From positions 1-36,933 of the forward strand of contig CAJUFM010000028.1 in assembly GCA_910585745.1 (NCBI GenBank): a DNA stretch of 36,933 nt, in the 5' to 3' direction. Shown one piece after another: positions 25,812-34,519 of this stretch. A model generated the notes under the pieces. The model saw only the letters and a program-made list of their open reading frames with translations. It did no database searches and was not told the origin of the DNA. Numbering within the stretch: the stretch's first letter is position 1; every line of letters starts with the position of its first letter. The translations under genes were made by a program, and so were the position numbers. The DNA comes from an uncultured Eubacterium sp. Lineage in GTDB: Bacteria; Bacillota; Clostridia; Lachnospirales; Lachnospiraceae.

Positions 25812-26762
25812 ATGTATTATTTAAAGGATTACCGGGAAGGACAAAAACTGACAGGGACGTATCTGTGTAAATCAAAGCAGATCCTGAAGACTAAGGCGGG
25901 AAAGACATATTATTCCCTGATCCTTCAGGATAAGACCGGGACGGCAGATGCCAAGATCTGGGAGCTGAATAATGGTATTGCCAGTTTTGAGGCGATGGAT
26001 TATATCTATTGTGAAGGGCTGGTGACCAGCTTTCAGGGAAATATCCAGATGAATATCTCCAGACTCCGTAAAAGTGAGGAAGGGGAATACGATCCTGCAG
26101 ATTACATCCCCACCACCAAAAAGGATGTGGGAGAAATGTTTGAGCAGATTCTCTCCTACATACGCAGTGTAAAAAACCCATATCTCAGTCAGCTTTTAAA
26201 CAAATTTTTCCTGGAGGACAAGGTCTTTGTGGAGAAATTTAAAAAGCATTCCGCTGCAAAGAGTGTCCATCATGGATTTATGGGCGGGCTTCTGGAGCAC
26301 ACACTCAGCGTCACAAATATGTGCGAGTATTTTGCTGGAGCGTACCCGAATATCCACAGAGACCTTTTGATCGCCGCGGCATTGTTCCATGATATGGGAA
26401 AGATCGATGAGATTGCAGCTTTTCCTCGAAATGATTATACCGATGAGGGACAGCTCCTGGGACACATTTATATCGGGGCACAAAAACTGTCTGCCGCGAT
26501 AGCAGAGATCAGTGGTTTTCCCAAAAAACTGGAAAATGAGCTGCTGCACTGTATTCTGGCTCATCACGGCAAGCTGGAGTTCGGTTCCCCCAAAGTACCA
26601 GCTCTTTTAGAAGCGATGGCACTTCATCTCGCGGACAATGCAGATGCCAAACTTCAGACACTGACGGAGATCTTTGAGCAGGCAGAAGATAATATGGACT
26701 GGCTGGGCTTTAACCGTATGTTCGAGAGTAACCTGCGGCAGACTTCCGAAGGCGGACTGTGA
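25812..26762 (+). CDS. yhaM: 3'-5' exoribonuclease YhaM
   Basis: YhaM is a 3'-to-5' exoribonuclease (also active on single-stranded DNA) that trims RNA in Gram-positive bacteria. The 316 residues have an N-terminal OB fold (about 8-90, GTYLCKSKQILKTKAGKTYY, DKTGTADAKIWELN) and an HD hydrolase domain with HHGFMGGLLEHTLSV near 155, LFHDMGKIDE near 195, and further His residues near HHGKLEFGS. The size matches YhaM (about 314). A GGGGATTGAG motif lies before the ATG. It follows the FnIII gene by 21 bases and ends in a clear terminator. Confidence 0.94.
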   Translation: MYYLKDYREGQKLTGTYLCKSKQILKTKAGKTYYSLILQDKTGTADAKIWELNNGIASFEAMDYIYCEGLVTSFQGNIQMNISRLRKSEEGEYDPADYIPTTKKDVGEMFEQILSYIRSVKNPYLSQLLNKFFLEDKVFVEKFKKHSAAKSVHHGFMGGLLEHTLSVTNMCEYFAGAYPNIHRDLLIAAALFHDMGKIDEIAAFPRNDYTDEGQLLGHIYIGAQKLSAAIAEISGFPKKLENELLHCILAHHGKLEFGSPKVPALLEAMALHLADNADAKLQTLTEIFEQAEDNMDWLGFNRMFESNLRQTSEGGL

Positions 26763-26807
26763 CAGTTGTAAGTTTGAGCTTTAAAAACGAATAGCAAAAA
26801 GAATCTG

Positions 26808-26858
26808 AAACCTCAAAACATCTGTTTTTTAATGGATTTATGTTTTGAGGTTTATTTT
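26808..26858 (+). terminator. Intrinsic terminator after yhaM
   Basis: AAACCTCAAAACAT (26808-26821) pairs with ATGTTTTGAGGTTT (26840-26853), 14 perfect base pairs, followed by ATTTTAT. It separates yhaM from the metallopeptidase operon. Confidence 0.9.
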
Positions 26859-26930
26859 ATGAAAGCTTTTATTTAATAATTCATAAAAAGATTATAAATA
26901 ATTTTGTAGCCATCTGCCAGGGAATTAGTG

Positions 26931-26936
26931 TATAAT
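26931..26936 (+). promoter_or_regulatory. -10 box of the metallopeptidase-lipoprotein promoter
   Basis: A perfect TATAAT lies at 26931-26936, 50 bases before the ATG. The nearest -35-like TTGTAG (26904-26909) is 21 bases away, longer than ideal, so the exact -35 is uncertain. Confidence 0.55.
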
Positions 26937-26986
26937 GAATTAAAATACCAAAATGACATCTATATATAAATGAAGGAGGATGGCGG

Positions 26987-29900
26987 ATGAAAAAAATTAG
27001 AATTGCAGCTGCAGTGGTGATCATGATGATGGGGATGATATTTCCTTCTTTTATCTCTTCTGCTGCCAGCTTGGGAGAAACGGTGAGCCAGAATACGGAA
27101 GCAACTCTGAAGGCGGTAGATTATTATACGGATGAAAAAACAGCTGCTCTGCTGGTCCCTTCCAGGTATTCAGCGACAGAAAAGCTGAATAAAAAGCTGG
27201 AGATCTCGAAAAGGGATGGGAAAGATATTACGAAGATTACCGACGAAGAGGCGATTCAGGAGCTGAACCAGGATAATGTTAAGGCAATATCTTTTGGAGA
27301 AGCATTTGAGAGAGTTCAAGGTGAGATCGGTCAGACCATCCAGAGGATAGTGGATAGTACTGCCGGCGCCCAGGACAAAGGCAGCACTTTTTATACAGAA
27401 AAGATATCACAGAATAAAGAGAAACTGTTGCTGGGGCTCGCATACATAGAACGGTTGTACAATTTTAATATGGGAGAGAAAAATATCAAGGATGTCCTTC
27501 TCTATGAGCCAGGCACTTATGGGATCAAGGTGGATGTTCTGGACTGGCTGATCAAGATCGGCAGTGCAGGCGGTGATACGTTAAAGTTATCCAATAGTAA
27601 CAACGTATTCGGTTATAATAAATTATTCTGGAGTGTCACTGGTTCCTTTGATCTGGATGCCTTTCTGGAGGAAAACAGACAGAAATGGATTCCGGATATG
27701 ACGTTGGATGAGTGGCTTCTTCAGGAGAGCCCTGCGTTTATCGTGGATGATTCCACATCGGATTCCACGGCTGGTACAGGTTTATACAGCAGATTATATA
27801 ATGACGCGGTGATGCAGCCCTATATTCTTCCTCTGCTCAATGTATCGGAGGACAGCATTTATGTCATAGCCAATTCCGCTACGATCACATTTGGAATCGT
27901 GGATTGTTATTTGGACCGGGATCTAAAAATATCCGATCCTGTCCAATATGCGGAAAAACGGGAGGAGTTCCGAGAGGACCTGGAGCAGGGCGCCAGACAG
28001 CAGAAGGCGTTTATTGACCTTTGGCGCCGGGTCACGAAACCGGAGAACATAGGACAGCTCACATCAAACCGCATCGTTCTGGACAGTCTGCGGATCTATT
28101 CGGATACGACAACCAGCGGGCAGACAGAGTGGTCAGCTAAATTTGGTGAAAAAGCCTCTATAGGTGTCAAGGAATTTTTTACCCCCCTGAATTTATATGA
28201 TAATTTCATGTTTTCGGACGGCATGGCGGCCGGTACCGGTGTCCGCTATTATTTGTCAAAGGCATTATCAGAGCGGGGGCTTGCTACCTATGCCCATGAA
28301 TTAACTCATCTTCTGGTCTCTCCTGTTATGTTGAACAAATATGGCATAAGAGACGGAATGCAGGCGGAAGTGTATACCAGGGGAATGTTTGAACCTTATG
28401 AATTGAACGATCCTCCTGTTTTTAACCTGAATCTGATCTATGACCGTCAGGCTTTTAATGAAAGGTTCCATAATGCAGTGCCAGAGCGTTTCCAGGACGA
28501 AAAAGATCTGCAGTCCTATATGAGCGGTATCCTGGATGTTATTTATACGCTGGATTATGCGGAAGCAGATATTATGTTCTCAAAGACACCAGAAGAAAAG
28601 AAAAAGTGGTTCCATAAACTGGAACAGGTTGAGGATACTAAGACGAGAAGCAATCAGGGAGATGCTGGCTCCAAACACAATCTGGATTCTGTGAGAGAGC
28701 TGACACTTGATGAGGCTAAAGAATTGAATAACATTGACGATCTGATTGGAAACAGCATTATCGTATCCCGTTATGAAGTGGATGGAACGAAGACGACGGG
28801 GACTATGGCAAGCAACGGCTATTATGTCGTGCCTCTGTTCAGCGCCAATTATGCCGGCGTACAGAATGACCTCGGTGTCAGCGGTGATGTTATGATCCGC
28901 CGCCAGGCATTTGAGCTTCTTGCCGAATATGGATATTATGAGGGCATGGTTCCTTATATTTCCAATCAGTACAAATCAGCAGCTCAGTCAGACCAGACCA
29001 TTTTGTCAGATACTTATATCCTTAGGAACATATTTGGCAGCACATATGCAACAATGGCTGATTTCAAGAAGGGAATGTTCCAGAAAAGAATTGAAAATGT
29101 CAAAAAATTAAAACCTGTGACCATTCAGTGGAATAAGCAGACGGTAACCATCAAAAACTTTGCTGCCCTGCAGCAGCTTATGAAAGAGGCTGTGGAGAGT
29201 GACTTAGTCAATGTAAATGTGACTCCAGGCGGCTCCAACAATATCCGGGCTCAGGCTACTCAGGTAGAGCAGCTGAAAGCGGAGATATTCCGGGCATATT
29301 TATTCCAGACAAAGGATTTCCAGGAATCCATCTATGGTGATGGTCAGGAACCGGTGGAGCCCACAGCGACACCAGATGTTAAGCCAACGGCAGCGCCGAC
29401 AGCTACGCCGGAGGTGACCCCAACGGCAGCACCTACAGCAACACCAGATGCAAAGCCGGATGTAACCCCTGGTACGACAGGAAAACCGGATATGACGCCT
29501 GGTGCGACAGAAAAGCCAGTGGTGACACCGGGTGTGAAACCAACAGCAGCACCAACAAACACCCCAGGGGTAAAGCCAACGGCAGTGCCGACAGCGACAC
29601 CAGGAGAAAAGCCAGTGGTGACACCGGGTGTGAAACCAACAGCAGTACCAACAAACACCCCAGGAGTAAAACCAACGGCAGCACCAACAAACACCCCAGG
29701 AGTAAAGCCAACAGCAGTACCAACAAACACCCCAGGGGTAAAGCCAACGGTAGCACCAACAAACACCCCAGGAGTAAAACCAACGGCAGTACCAACAAAC
29801 ACTCCAGGAGTAAAACCAACGGCAGCGCCGACAGCGACACCAGGAGAAAATCCAGGGGTGACACCGGATGTAAAGCCAACCATAGCACCGTCTGACAAAC

Positions 29901-30592
29901 CGCCAGTCCAGCCGCCAGCAGATAAACCAACCCTTACTCCTGGCAATATGCAGACATCTGCGCCAGCAGAAAAGGATCCTGCTATGTCAGATAATGACAA
30001 TCTCTTGCCGGATGAGGATGACGACAGTATTTTGGATGGGGGAGCTCTCAAGTCTGAACTGCTCATTGCCAGAGTTTCTGCTTCCAGTAAATCACAGATC
30101 ATTCGCTGGAATTCTGTCAAGTCAGCAGATGGGTATTATATTTACGGGGCAAAAGGCAATGGCAAATATAAATGTCTGCGGACAGTGAGTAAAAAGGTTC
30201 TCAGATGGAAACGAACGGGCTTGAAAAAGGGAACACAGTATAGATATTATGTGATGGCTTATAAGATCATTGACGGAAAGCGGGTGTCTATATCCAGATC
30301 TCTTCCTGCCTATAGTATAACAAAGGGTGGAAAGTACAGCGATCCTGTGAAATTGAAAGCAAAACGGTCCTTTATAAGCGTGAAATCTGGCAAAAAGATA
30401 AAACTGCAAGTAAAGGCGGCAGGTAAAAAGCTGAATAAAGCCAGTAAAAAGGTGCGTTATATCTCTGCAAATCCATCCATCGCAAAGGTTTCAAAAAAGG
30501 GAACCATTACCGGAGGCAGACGCGGAACATGTTATATCTATTGTGTGGCATGGAATGGCCTGTCTAAGAAGATTAAAGTAAAGGTAAAGTAA
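26987..30592 (+). CDS. Secreted M26/Zmp-type zinc metallopeptidase with Pro/Thr repeat linker, FnIII and Big2 domains
   Basis: The 1201-residue protein has a signal peptide (about 1-27). The zinc site is HELTH near 435-440 followed by GMQAEVYTRG, whose Glu is spaced like the third ligand of the ZmpA/ZmpB/ZmpC (M26, IgA1-protease-like) family. That relation rests on the HExxH...GxxAExY pattern, read by eye. Residues about 785-1000 are a Pro/Thr-rich linker with 12-residue repeats (PTAVPTNTPGVK). A FnIII-like domain (about 1020-1110) and a Big2-like domain (about 1115-1201, ending ISANPSIAKVSKKGTITGG) close the protein. No LPxTG anchor is present; the terminal domains may bind the wall. The substrate is unknown. 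AAGGAGG lies eight bases before the ATG, and a lipoprotein gene abuts it. Confidence 0.85.
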   Translation: MKKIRIAAAVVIMMMGMIFPSFISSAASLGETVSQNTEATLKAVDYYTDEKTAALLVPSRYSATEKLNKKLEISKRDGKDITKITDEEAIQELNQDNVKAISFGEAFERVQGEIGQTIQRIVDSTAGAQDKGSTFYTEKISQNKEKLLLGLAYIERLYNFNMGEKNIKDVLLYEPGTYGIKVDVLDWLIKIGSAGGDTLKLSNSNNVFGYNKLFWSVTGSFDLDAFLEENRQKWIPDMTLDEWLLQESPAFIVDDSTSDSTAGTGLYSRLYNDAVMQPYILPLLNVSEDSIYVIANSATITFGIVDCYLDRDLKISDPVQYAEKREEFREDLEQGARQQKAFIDLWRRVTKPENIGQLTSNRIVLDSLRIYSDTTTSGQTEWSAKFGEKASIGVKEFFTPLNLYDNFMFSDGMAAGTGVRYYLSKALSERGLATYAHELTHLLVSPVMLNKYGIRDGMQAEVYTRGMFEPYELNDPPVFNLNLIYDRQAFNERFHNAVPERFQDEKDLQSYMSGILDVIYTLDYAEADIMFSKTPEEKKKWFHKLEQVEDTKTRSNQGDAGSKHNLDSVRELTLDEAKELNNIDDLIGNSIIVSRYEVDGTKTTGTMASNGYYVVPLFSANYAGVQNDLGVSGDVMIRRQAFELLAEYGYYEGMVPYISNQYKSAAQSDQTILSDTYILRNIFGSTYATMADFKKGMFQKRIENVKKLKPVTIQWNKQTVTIKNFAALQQLMKEAVESDLVNVNVTPGGSNNIRAQATQVEQLKAEIFRAYLFQTKDFQESIYGDGQEPVEPTATPDVKPTAAPTATPEVTPTAAPTATPDAKPDVTPGTTGKPDMTPGATEKPVVTPGVKPTAAPTNTPGVKPTAVPTATPGEKPVVTPGVKPTAVPTNTPGVKPTAAPTNTPGVKPTAVPTNTPGVKPTVAPTNTPGVKPTAVPTNTPGVKPTAAPTATPGENPGVTPDVKPTIAPSDKPPVQPPADKPTLTPGNMQTSAPAEKDPAMSDNDNLLPDEDDDSILDGGALKSELLIARVSASSKSQIIRWNSVKSADGYYIYGAKGNGKYKCLRTVSKKVLRWKRTGLKKGTQYRYYVMAYKIIDGKRVSISRSLPAYSITKGGKYSDPVKLKAKRSFISVKSGKKIKLQVKAAGKKLNKASKKVRYISANPSIAKVSKKGTITGGRRGTCYIYCVAWNGLSKKIKVKVK
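29350..29880 (+). repeat. In-frame 36-base tandem repeats coding for 12-residue Pro/Thr units
   Basis: About eight near-identical 36-base units encode variants of PTAVPTNTPGVK inside the metallopeptidase gene, with a few shorter, more divergent units on the left. The best-conserved run is from about 29530 to 29840. Neighbouring units differ mainly at GCA/GTA and wobble positions, a sign of recent expansion by recombination or slippage. The units form a stiff, possibly glycosylated or wall-crossing stalk between the peptidase and the C-terminal domains. Confidence 0.9.
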
Positions 30593-32134
30593 GTGAAGAA
30601 ACATTTTAAATTTATGAGGGTGATATTTAGTCTTACTGCTGCAGCCCTGTTTTTTGCTGGCTGCGGCGGTGAGTACAGCACTCGTTCAGGGGATAACAGT
30701 ATATCCGGCGGGGCAGTATCCGCCTCTGTGATAAGTGGACAGCCAGTATCCGCTTCCGCGGTGAGTGGACAGGCAGTTTCGGATACCGGGGGGTACAGCA
30801 GATACACATTCTGCAGCGACCGGAACATGTATTATATCAAGCATTGCTATTCCGAGGATGCAAGACTTGTGGAACGGGACATAGAAAAGGGTTCAGAACG
30901 CAAGATTTACGTCAAGGATATACATGAGGTGTGTTATGCCGATAATGACTGGGTGTATTATACGAAAAAAGCTGAAGGAGAAATAGGTGGAGAGCGCCAG
31001 TCTGTAGTGGGTGGGGTCTGGCGGTCTCCGATCAATAAAAACAGTTTTCAAATGGATCAAAATGCGGAGGAACTAGTTCTGAGGGCAGAAGATTGGCGGG
31101 GGCTGGTTTTGACGAGAAGCCATGTAGGCAGGGATCACCGGGGAGTGCAGTGTGATGGCAGATATATTGTCTTTGAGGGAGTAGAGGATACAAGGGATGA
31201 GGTGCTGACGACGTCTCTGTGCGTGTATGATATGCAGAAGGGAAGTTATGTATGGGAGGAAATCTTCCGCACAGACAGCTTTTTGATCGATATGAGAGAG
31301 ACGATCCTGTGGGGCGGAAGCGTCTTTTTATATGATGAGGATAAATGGGAACTGGTCCGTGTGGACCTGGAGACCGGGGAAAGAGCCACTGTGGCGTCAG
31401 AGGAGAACTATGACGATGAATACTCTGCTTATATTTCTGCGGTCTCAGAGACCGATATATTTTGGTGGAATACCAAGGAAGAAAAGATAGAGATATGGCA
31501 GTATGATCTAAGGGAAAATAAAAGTTTATGTTTTGTTACCAACGAGGAATTGAGAAAATTGCTGAAACAGAGGGGATTGTTAGAATGTTCCATCGGGGGA
31601 AAAGAGCATACCTACGGATGTGAAGCCTGTTTTGTCCGTGCAAACCGACTGTATATACAGGTGGTGATCGATGGAGAGGGGGAAAATGGGGAGGTCTGCC
31701 AGAACCGGGTGATCCTCAGCAAAGGGCTTCGGGCTCCCGATGTGGTGCTTGAGTTTGAAGAAAAGTTGAACGAATGCCTTACAAACCCGAAAGAACGTCT
31801 GAGATTATTTTCCAAAGAATGGGAAGGACTTTATGGCAAACAGCCCTGCACGAAGAAGGCCTATTTTAAGGCCAGGGGATTTTGTGTGAGTATGACAGAG
31901 GATAAATGTCTGATGTATCTTGAGAATCCGGAGAAGAAGAAAAATATGCCGGCTTCCTATGATTTCCGCACAGGCAGCCTGCGCTATTTACAAAAAGGTG
32001 AGGATTGGTTATCACGCTATACATATGATAGAAATAACCGGATGCTGTCAGGCGACCCCGGTGAGTTTTATGAAGATTATGAAGTGTGTGACATGATGCC
32101 TAACAATTACGATTCTATTGAAGAGAAGGATTGA
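30593..32134 (+). CDS. Lipoprotein, probable beta-propeller-like surface protein
   Basis: The 513-residue product has a lipoprotein signal with lipobox FAGC (Cys near 24), then a low-complexity Ser/Gly/Val linker with echoing SGQPVSASAVSGQAVS units. The rest is rich in Asp, Trp and Tyr, with repeated strands such as DNDWVYYTKK, VCYADNDWVYYT, KWELVRVDLETGER and DIFWWNTKEEKIEIWQYD, which look like beta-propeller blades (DUF5050-like). It should sit on the outer face of the membrane. The GTG start immediately follows the metallopeptidase stop with no gap, AAGGT being about seven bases upstream, so the two are coupled and may act together. The specific function is not recognised. Confidence 0.8.
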   Translation: MKKHFKFMRVIFSLTAAALFFAGCGGEYSTRSGDNSISGGAVSASVISGQPVSASAVSGQAVSDTGGYSRYTFCSDRNMYYIKHCYSEDARLVERDIEKGSERKIYVKDIHEVCYADNDWVYYTKKAEGEIGGERQSVVGGVWRSPINKNSFQMDQNAEELVLRAEDWRGLVLTRSHVGRDHRGVQCDGRYIVFEGVEDTRDEVLTTSLCVYDMQKGSYVWEEIFRTDSFLIDMRETILWGGSVFLYDEDKWELVRVDLETGERATVASEENYDDEYSAYISAVSETDIFWWNTKEEKIEIWQYDLRENKSLCFVTNEELRKLLKQRGLLECSIGGKEHTYGCEACFVRANRLYIQVVIDGEGENGEVCQNRVILSKGLRAPDVVLEFEEKLNECLTNPKERLRLFSKEWEGLYGKQPCTKKAYFKARGFCVSMTEDKCLMYLENPEKKKNMPASYDFRTGSLRYLQKGEDWLSRYTYDRNNRMLSGDPGEFYEDYEVCDMMPNNYDSIEEKD

Positions 32135-32157
32135 ATGTATTATATTTTAAAAGACTA

Positions 32158-32186
32158 TTGAATTGTACAGCCGGTTAAGGTATGAT
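32158..32186 (+). promoter_or_regulatory. Promoter of rlmD
   Basis: TTGAAT at 32158-32163 and TATGAT at 32181-32186 are 17 bases apart, an ideal spacing, and lie upstream of the rlmD starts at 32218 and 32230. The -10 box covers the upstream ATG at 32182, which argues against that ATG as the start. Confidence 0.7.
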
Positions 32187-32229
32187 TGTTTTGTTGATAT
32201 CATGTAGAAGATTTGAAATGAGGCTGAAT

Positions 32230-33792
32230 ATGGAGTTAAGGAAGAATCAAGAAATCACATTAAAAATAGATGATCTGGGTAATAACGGAGAGGGCATCGG
32301 CCATGTTGATGGCTATGCCCTTTTTGTCAAAGATGCCCTTCCAGGAGAAACCATCCGCGCTAAGATCATGAAATGTAAGAAAAAATACGGTTTTGCGAGA
32401 ATGATGGAGGTGCTGGAATGTTCGGGTTCCAGCAGGGTGGAACCGAAATGTCCGGTGGCAAGACAGTGTGGCGGCTGTACCTTGCAGCATCTTTCTTACG
32501 AAAAACAGCTGGCCTACAAGGAGAAAAAGGTCAGGGACTGCCTGGTGAGGATCGGCGGAGTGAATGCAGAAAAGGTGGAGTGGCTGCCGGTCTTAGGTAT
32601 GGAAATGCCATGGCATTATCGGAATAAAGCTCAGTTTCCCGTCAGGATGCAGAAAGATGACAGCGGTGAGCTCCGCCCGGTGGCGGGGTTCTATGCAGGG
32701 CGCACCCACAGTATCATCCCTGTGACAGACTGTGCGATCCAGCATCCCTGTATGAAAGAAATTTTGGAGACGGTGCTTTCCTGGATGCAGGAACAGCATG
32801 TGACAGCCTACGATGAAGTCAGCCACAGAGGCCTGGTCCGCCATATTTACATCAGGCGCGCTTATACTACAAGTCAGATCATGGTGTGCCTTGTCATAAA
32901 TGGCCGGCAGATCAGTGAGGACCTAAAGAGAACTTTAGTAGAAAAATTGAGTGGAATTCCTGGAATGACAGGCATTTTGCTAAATATAAACACCGATCAG
33001 ACCAATGTTATACTTGGGAAGAAGATGCTGCTTCTCTGGGGACAGGAGTATATCGAGGACAGCATCGGCGGGGTCCGCTATCACATTTCTCCCCAGTCTT
33101 TTTATCAGGTCAACCCGGTACAGACGGAAAAACTTTATCAGACCGCTTTGGAGTTTGCTGGTTTAACCGGAGAGGAAACGGTGTGGGATCTCTACTGTGG
33201 GATCGGTACGATCTCTTTGTTTCTGGCTAAAAATGCAAAGAAGGTATACGGGGTGGAGATCGTTCCGGAGGCAATTAAAAATGCCAGGGAAAATGCCCAT
33301 CTGAACGGAATTTATAATGCAGAGTTTTTTTGCGGAGCCGCCGAGGAAGTCGTTCCAAGACTGGCAGAAGAGCTGGGAGGCGTCAGAAATCTCCCAGGTG
33401 AAGAATGGAACGAAACGGAGAGTGAAACAGAAAGGGTGGCGGCTCTGGCAGATGTGGTCGTGGTGGACCCACCGAGAAAAGGCTGTGACATTGTCCTGCT
33501 GGATACCATTGTAAAGATGGCGCCGGAGAAAATCGTCTATGTGAGCTGTGATCCTGCCACTCTGGCGAGGGATGTAAAGCTGCTGGGAGAGAAAGGGTAT
33601 GAGGTGAGGAAGGTAAGGGCGTGTGATATGTTTGGGCAGGGGGGACATGTGGAGACGGTATGCGTTTTGGGCAACAAAAACAGAAAGCCGGACGATTACC
33701 TGAAAGTCAATATTGATGTAGATAAGATACATGATATATTGGATAAGGAAAAAGCCGAAAAGGAAGCAAAGGAAAAATCACAATCTGAATAG
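32230..33792 (+). CDS. rlmD: 23S rRNA (uracil-5-)-methyltransferase, RlmD/RumA/RlmCD type
   Basis: A SAM-dependent enzyme that makes 5-methyluridine in 23S rRNA (RlmCD, modifying U747 and U1939, in Gram-positives). The 520 residues start with a TRAM domain (LRKNQEITLKIDDLGNNGEG, about 1-60). Fe-S cysteines follow in CPVARQCGGC near 75-84 and a later Cys. The Rossmann core has VWDLYCGIGTISLFLAKN near 315 and a final VVDPPRKGCD and VSCDPATLARD with the catalytic Cys. An acidic stretch separates the motifs. A C-terminal extension follows HVETVCVL, rich in Lys and Glu. The start is uncertain: GAGG at 32220-32223 favours the ATG at 32230, while an ATG at 32218 is possible. Confidence 0.93.
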   Translation: MELRKNQEITLKIDDLGNNGEGIGHVDGYALFVKDALPGETIRAKIMKCKKKYGFARMMEVLECSGSSRVEPKCPVARQCGGCTLQHLSYEKQLAYKEKKVRDCLVRIGGVNAEKVEWLPVLGMEMPWHYRNKAQFPVRMQKDDSGELRPVAGFYAGRTHSIIPVTDCAIQHPCMKEILETVLSWMQEQHVTAYDEVSHRGLVRHIYIRRAYTTSQIMVCLVINGRQISEDLKRTLVEKLSGIPGMTGILLNINTDQTNVILGKKMLLLWGQEYIEDSIGGVRYHISPQSFYQVNPVQTEKLYQTALEFAGLTGEETVWDLYCGIGTISLFLAKNAKKVYGVEIVPEAIKNARENAHLNGIYNAEFFCGAAEEVVPRLAEELGGVRNLPGEEWNETESETERVAALADVVVVDPPRKGCDIVLLDTIVKMAPEKIVYVSCDPATLARDVKLLGEKGYEVRKVRACDMFGQGGHVETVCVLGNKNRKPDDYLKVNIDVDKIHDILDKEKAEKEAKEKSQSE

Positions 33793-33825
33793 AGTGATTT
33801 TAAAATAATAAAATACTATTTTCTT

Positions 33826-33869
33826 AAAGACCTATTGATGAACGAATAGTTTGTTGATAGGTCTTTTTT
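33826..33869 (+). terminator. Intrinsic terminator after rlmD
   Basis: AAAGACCTAT (33826-33835) pairs with ATAGGTCTTT (33857-33866), ten base pairs, followed by more T residues. It marks the end of the rlmD transcript and the left boundary of the unusual downstream region. Confidence 0.88.
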
Positions 33870-34519
33870 GATGAACATATCAAATACGACTTTTTATATC
33901 TACTACAGCCGGATATTAGATGTCGGACAAAACAAATGATGGAATACATTTGCTATCCTATATGTGTCGAACAAATTGACTCAAAGAAATGCTGTGTGAC
34001 TTGCCGTTCGACAGACAATTAAATAGTAGGCATATTATCCCTGACTTCTTAACCCTCATAAGAGGGATATACTGTGTAGCTGGCGATGAAGGTTGGTCGA
34101 AAGACTGTTCAAACATAAAAGGCTGTTAGCCGCCGCAGTATTACCAATGATTGCAAAGTTGGATTAAATATAAGAGGAAAAGGACACCGAAAGTGCGATG
34201 AATATTTTGATTTGGATAAAACAGCAATCCGGAACAAGAATATTCCAGAGGGCAAACAGCTTCGCATGAGTAGGAGTTGGCAACTCATGATCTTCTGTTG
34301 AGCACAGAAATCTAAGTGTGACATGCAAAGTCATAATATGTCGAGAGAATACGATAGTTTATGTCTTGGATAGTCATTGATTTTAGCAAATTGTTATGAC
34401 GGGAATCAAGAATAACTGAGTTTTAAGAATTTGCTGAAATGAGTGAAAATCCTGCTATGTACATTCACGTACATTATTCACTCTGTAGTAAAAATTATAA
34501 CGAAAAGGAGGCAAAAAAC
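33870..34519 (+). ncRNA. Gene-free stretch of about 650 bases dense in hairpins: candidate large structured RNA or partition site
   Basis: No protein-coding signal is convincing here: the apparent frame at 34439 lacks a ribosome site and merges into parM. Instead many small perfect stems occur in order. CAAATG/CATTTG lie at 33933-33952; TGTCGAAC/GTTCGACA at 33965-34013; CCCTC/GAGGG around an ATAA loop at 34053-34066; GGTC-GAAA-GACT, a GNRA tetraloop, at 34095-34106; and CAC/GTG around CGAAA at 34185-34195. CATGAGT/ACTCATG at 34265-34289 contains the alternative inner stem GAGTT/AACTC. TTCTGT/ACAGAA follows at 34293-34309. GNRA loops and competing helices are typical of large ornate RNAs (GOLLD, ROOL, ARRPOF). 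The alternative is a parC-like partition site for the downstream ParM/ParR. The class is not identified. Confidence 0.45.

Noticed and set aside
29530..29840. 36-base tandem period resembling a CRISPR array
   Set aside because: The units are contiguous with no unique spacers, they are in frame, and they encode protein repeats.
29344..30120. Long minus-strand open frame opposite the Pro/Thr repeats (Gly/Val/Phe-rich)
   Set aside because: It is the mirror of the repeat region: the plus-strand repeat composition avoids stops on the other strand. There is no ribosome site, and the repetition follows the sense repeats.
34439..34519. N-terminal extension of parM from an ATG at 34439
   Set aside because: It has no ribosome site, whereas AAAAGGAGG stands eight bases before the ATG at 34520. 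The extension does not resemble actin-like proteins.
33870..34519. Group II or group I intron
   Set aside because: No maturase or endonuclease gene and no recognisable domain V or core intron motifs were found. The pattern of independent hairpins fits better with another structured RNA or a centromere.
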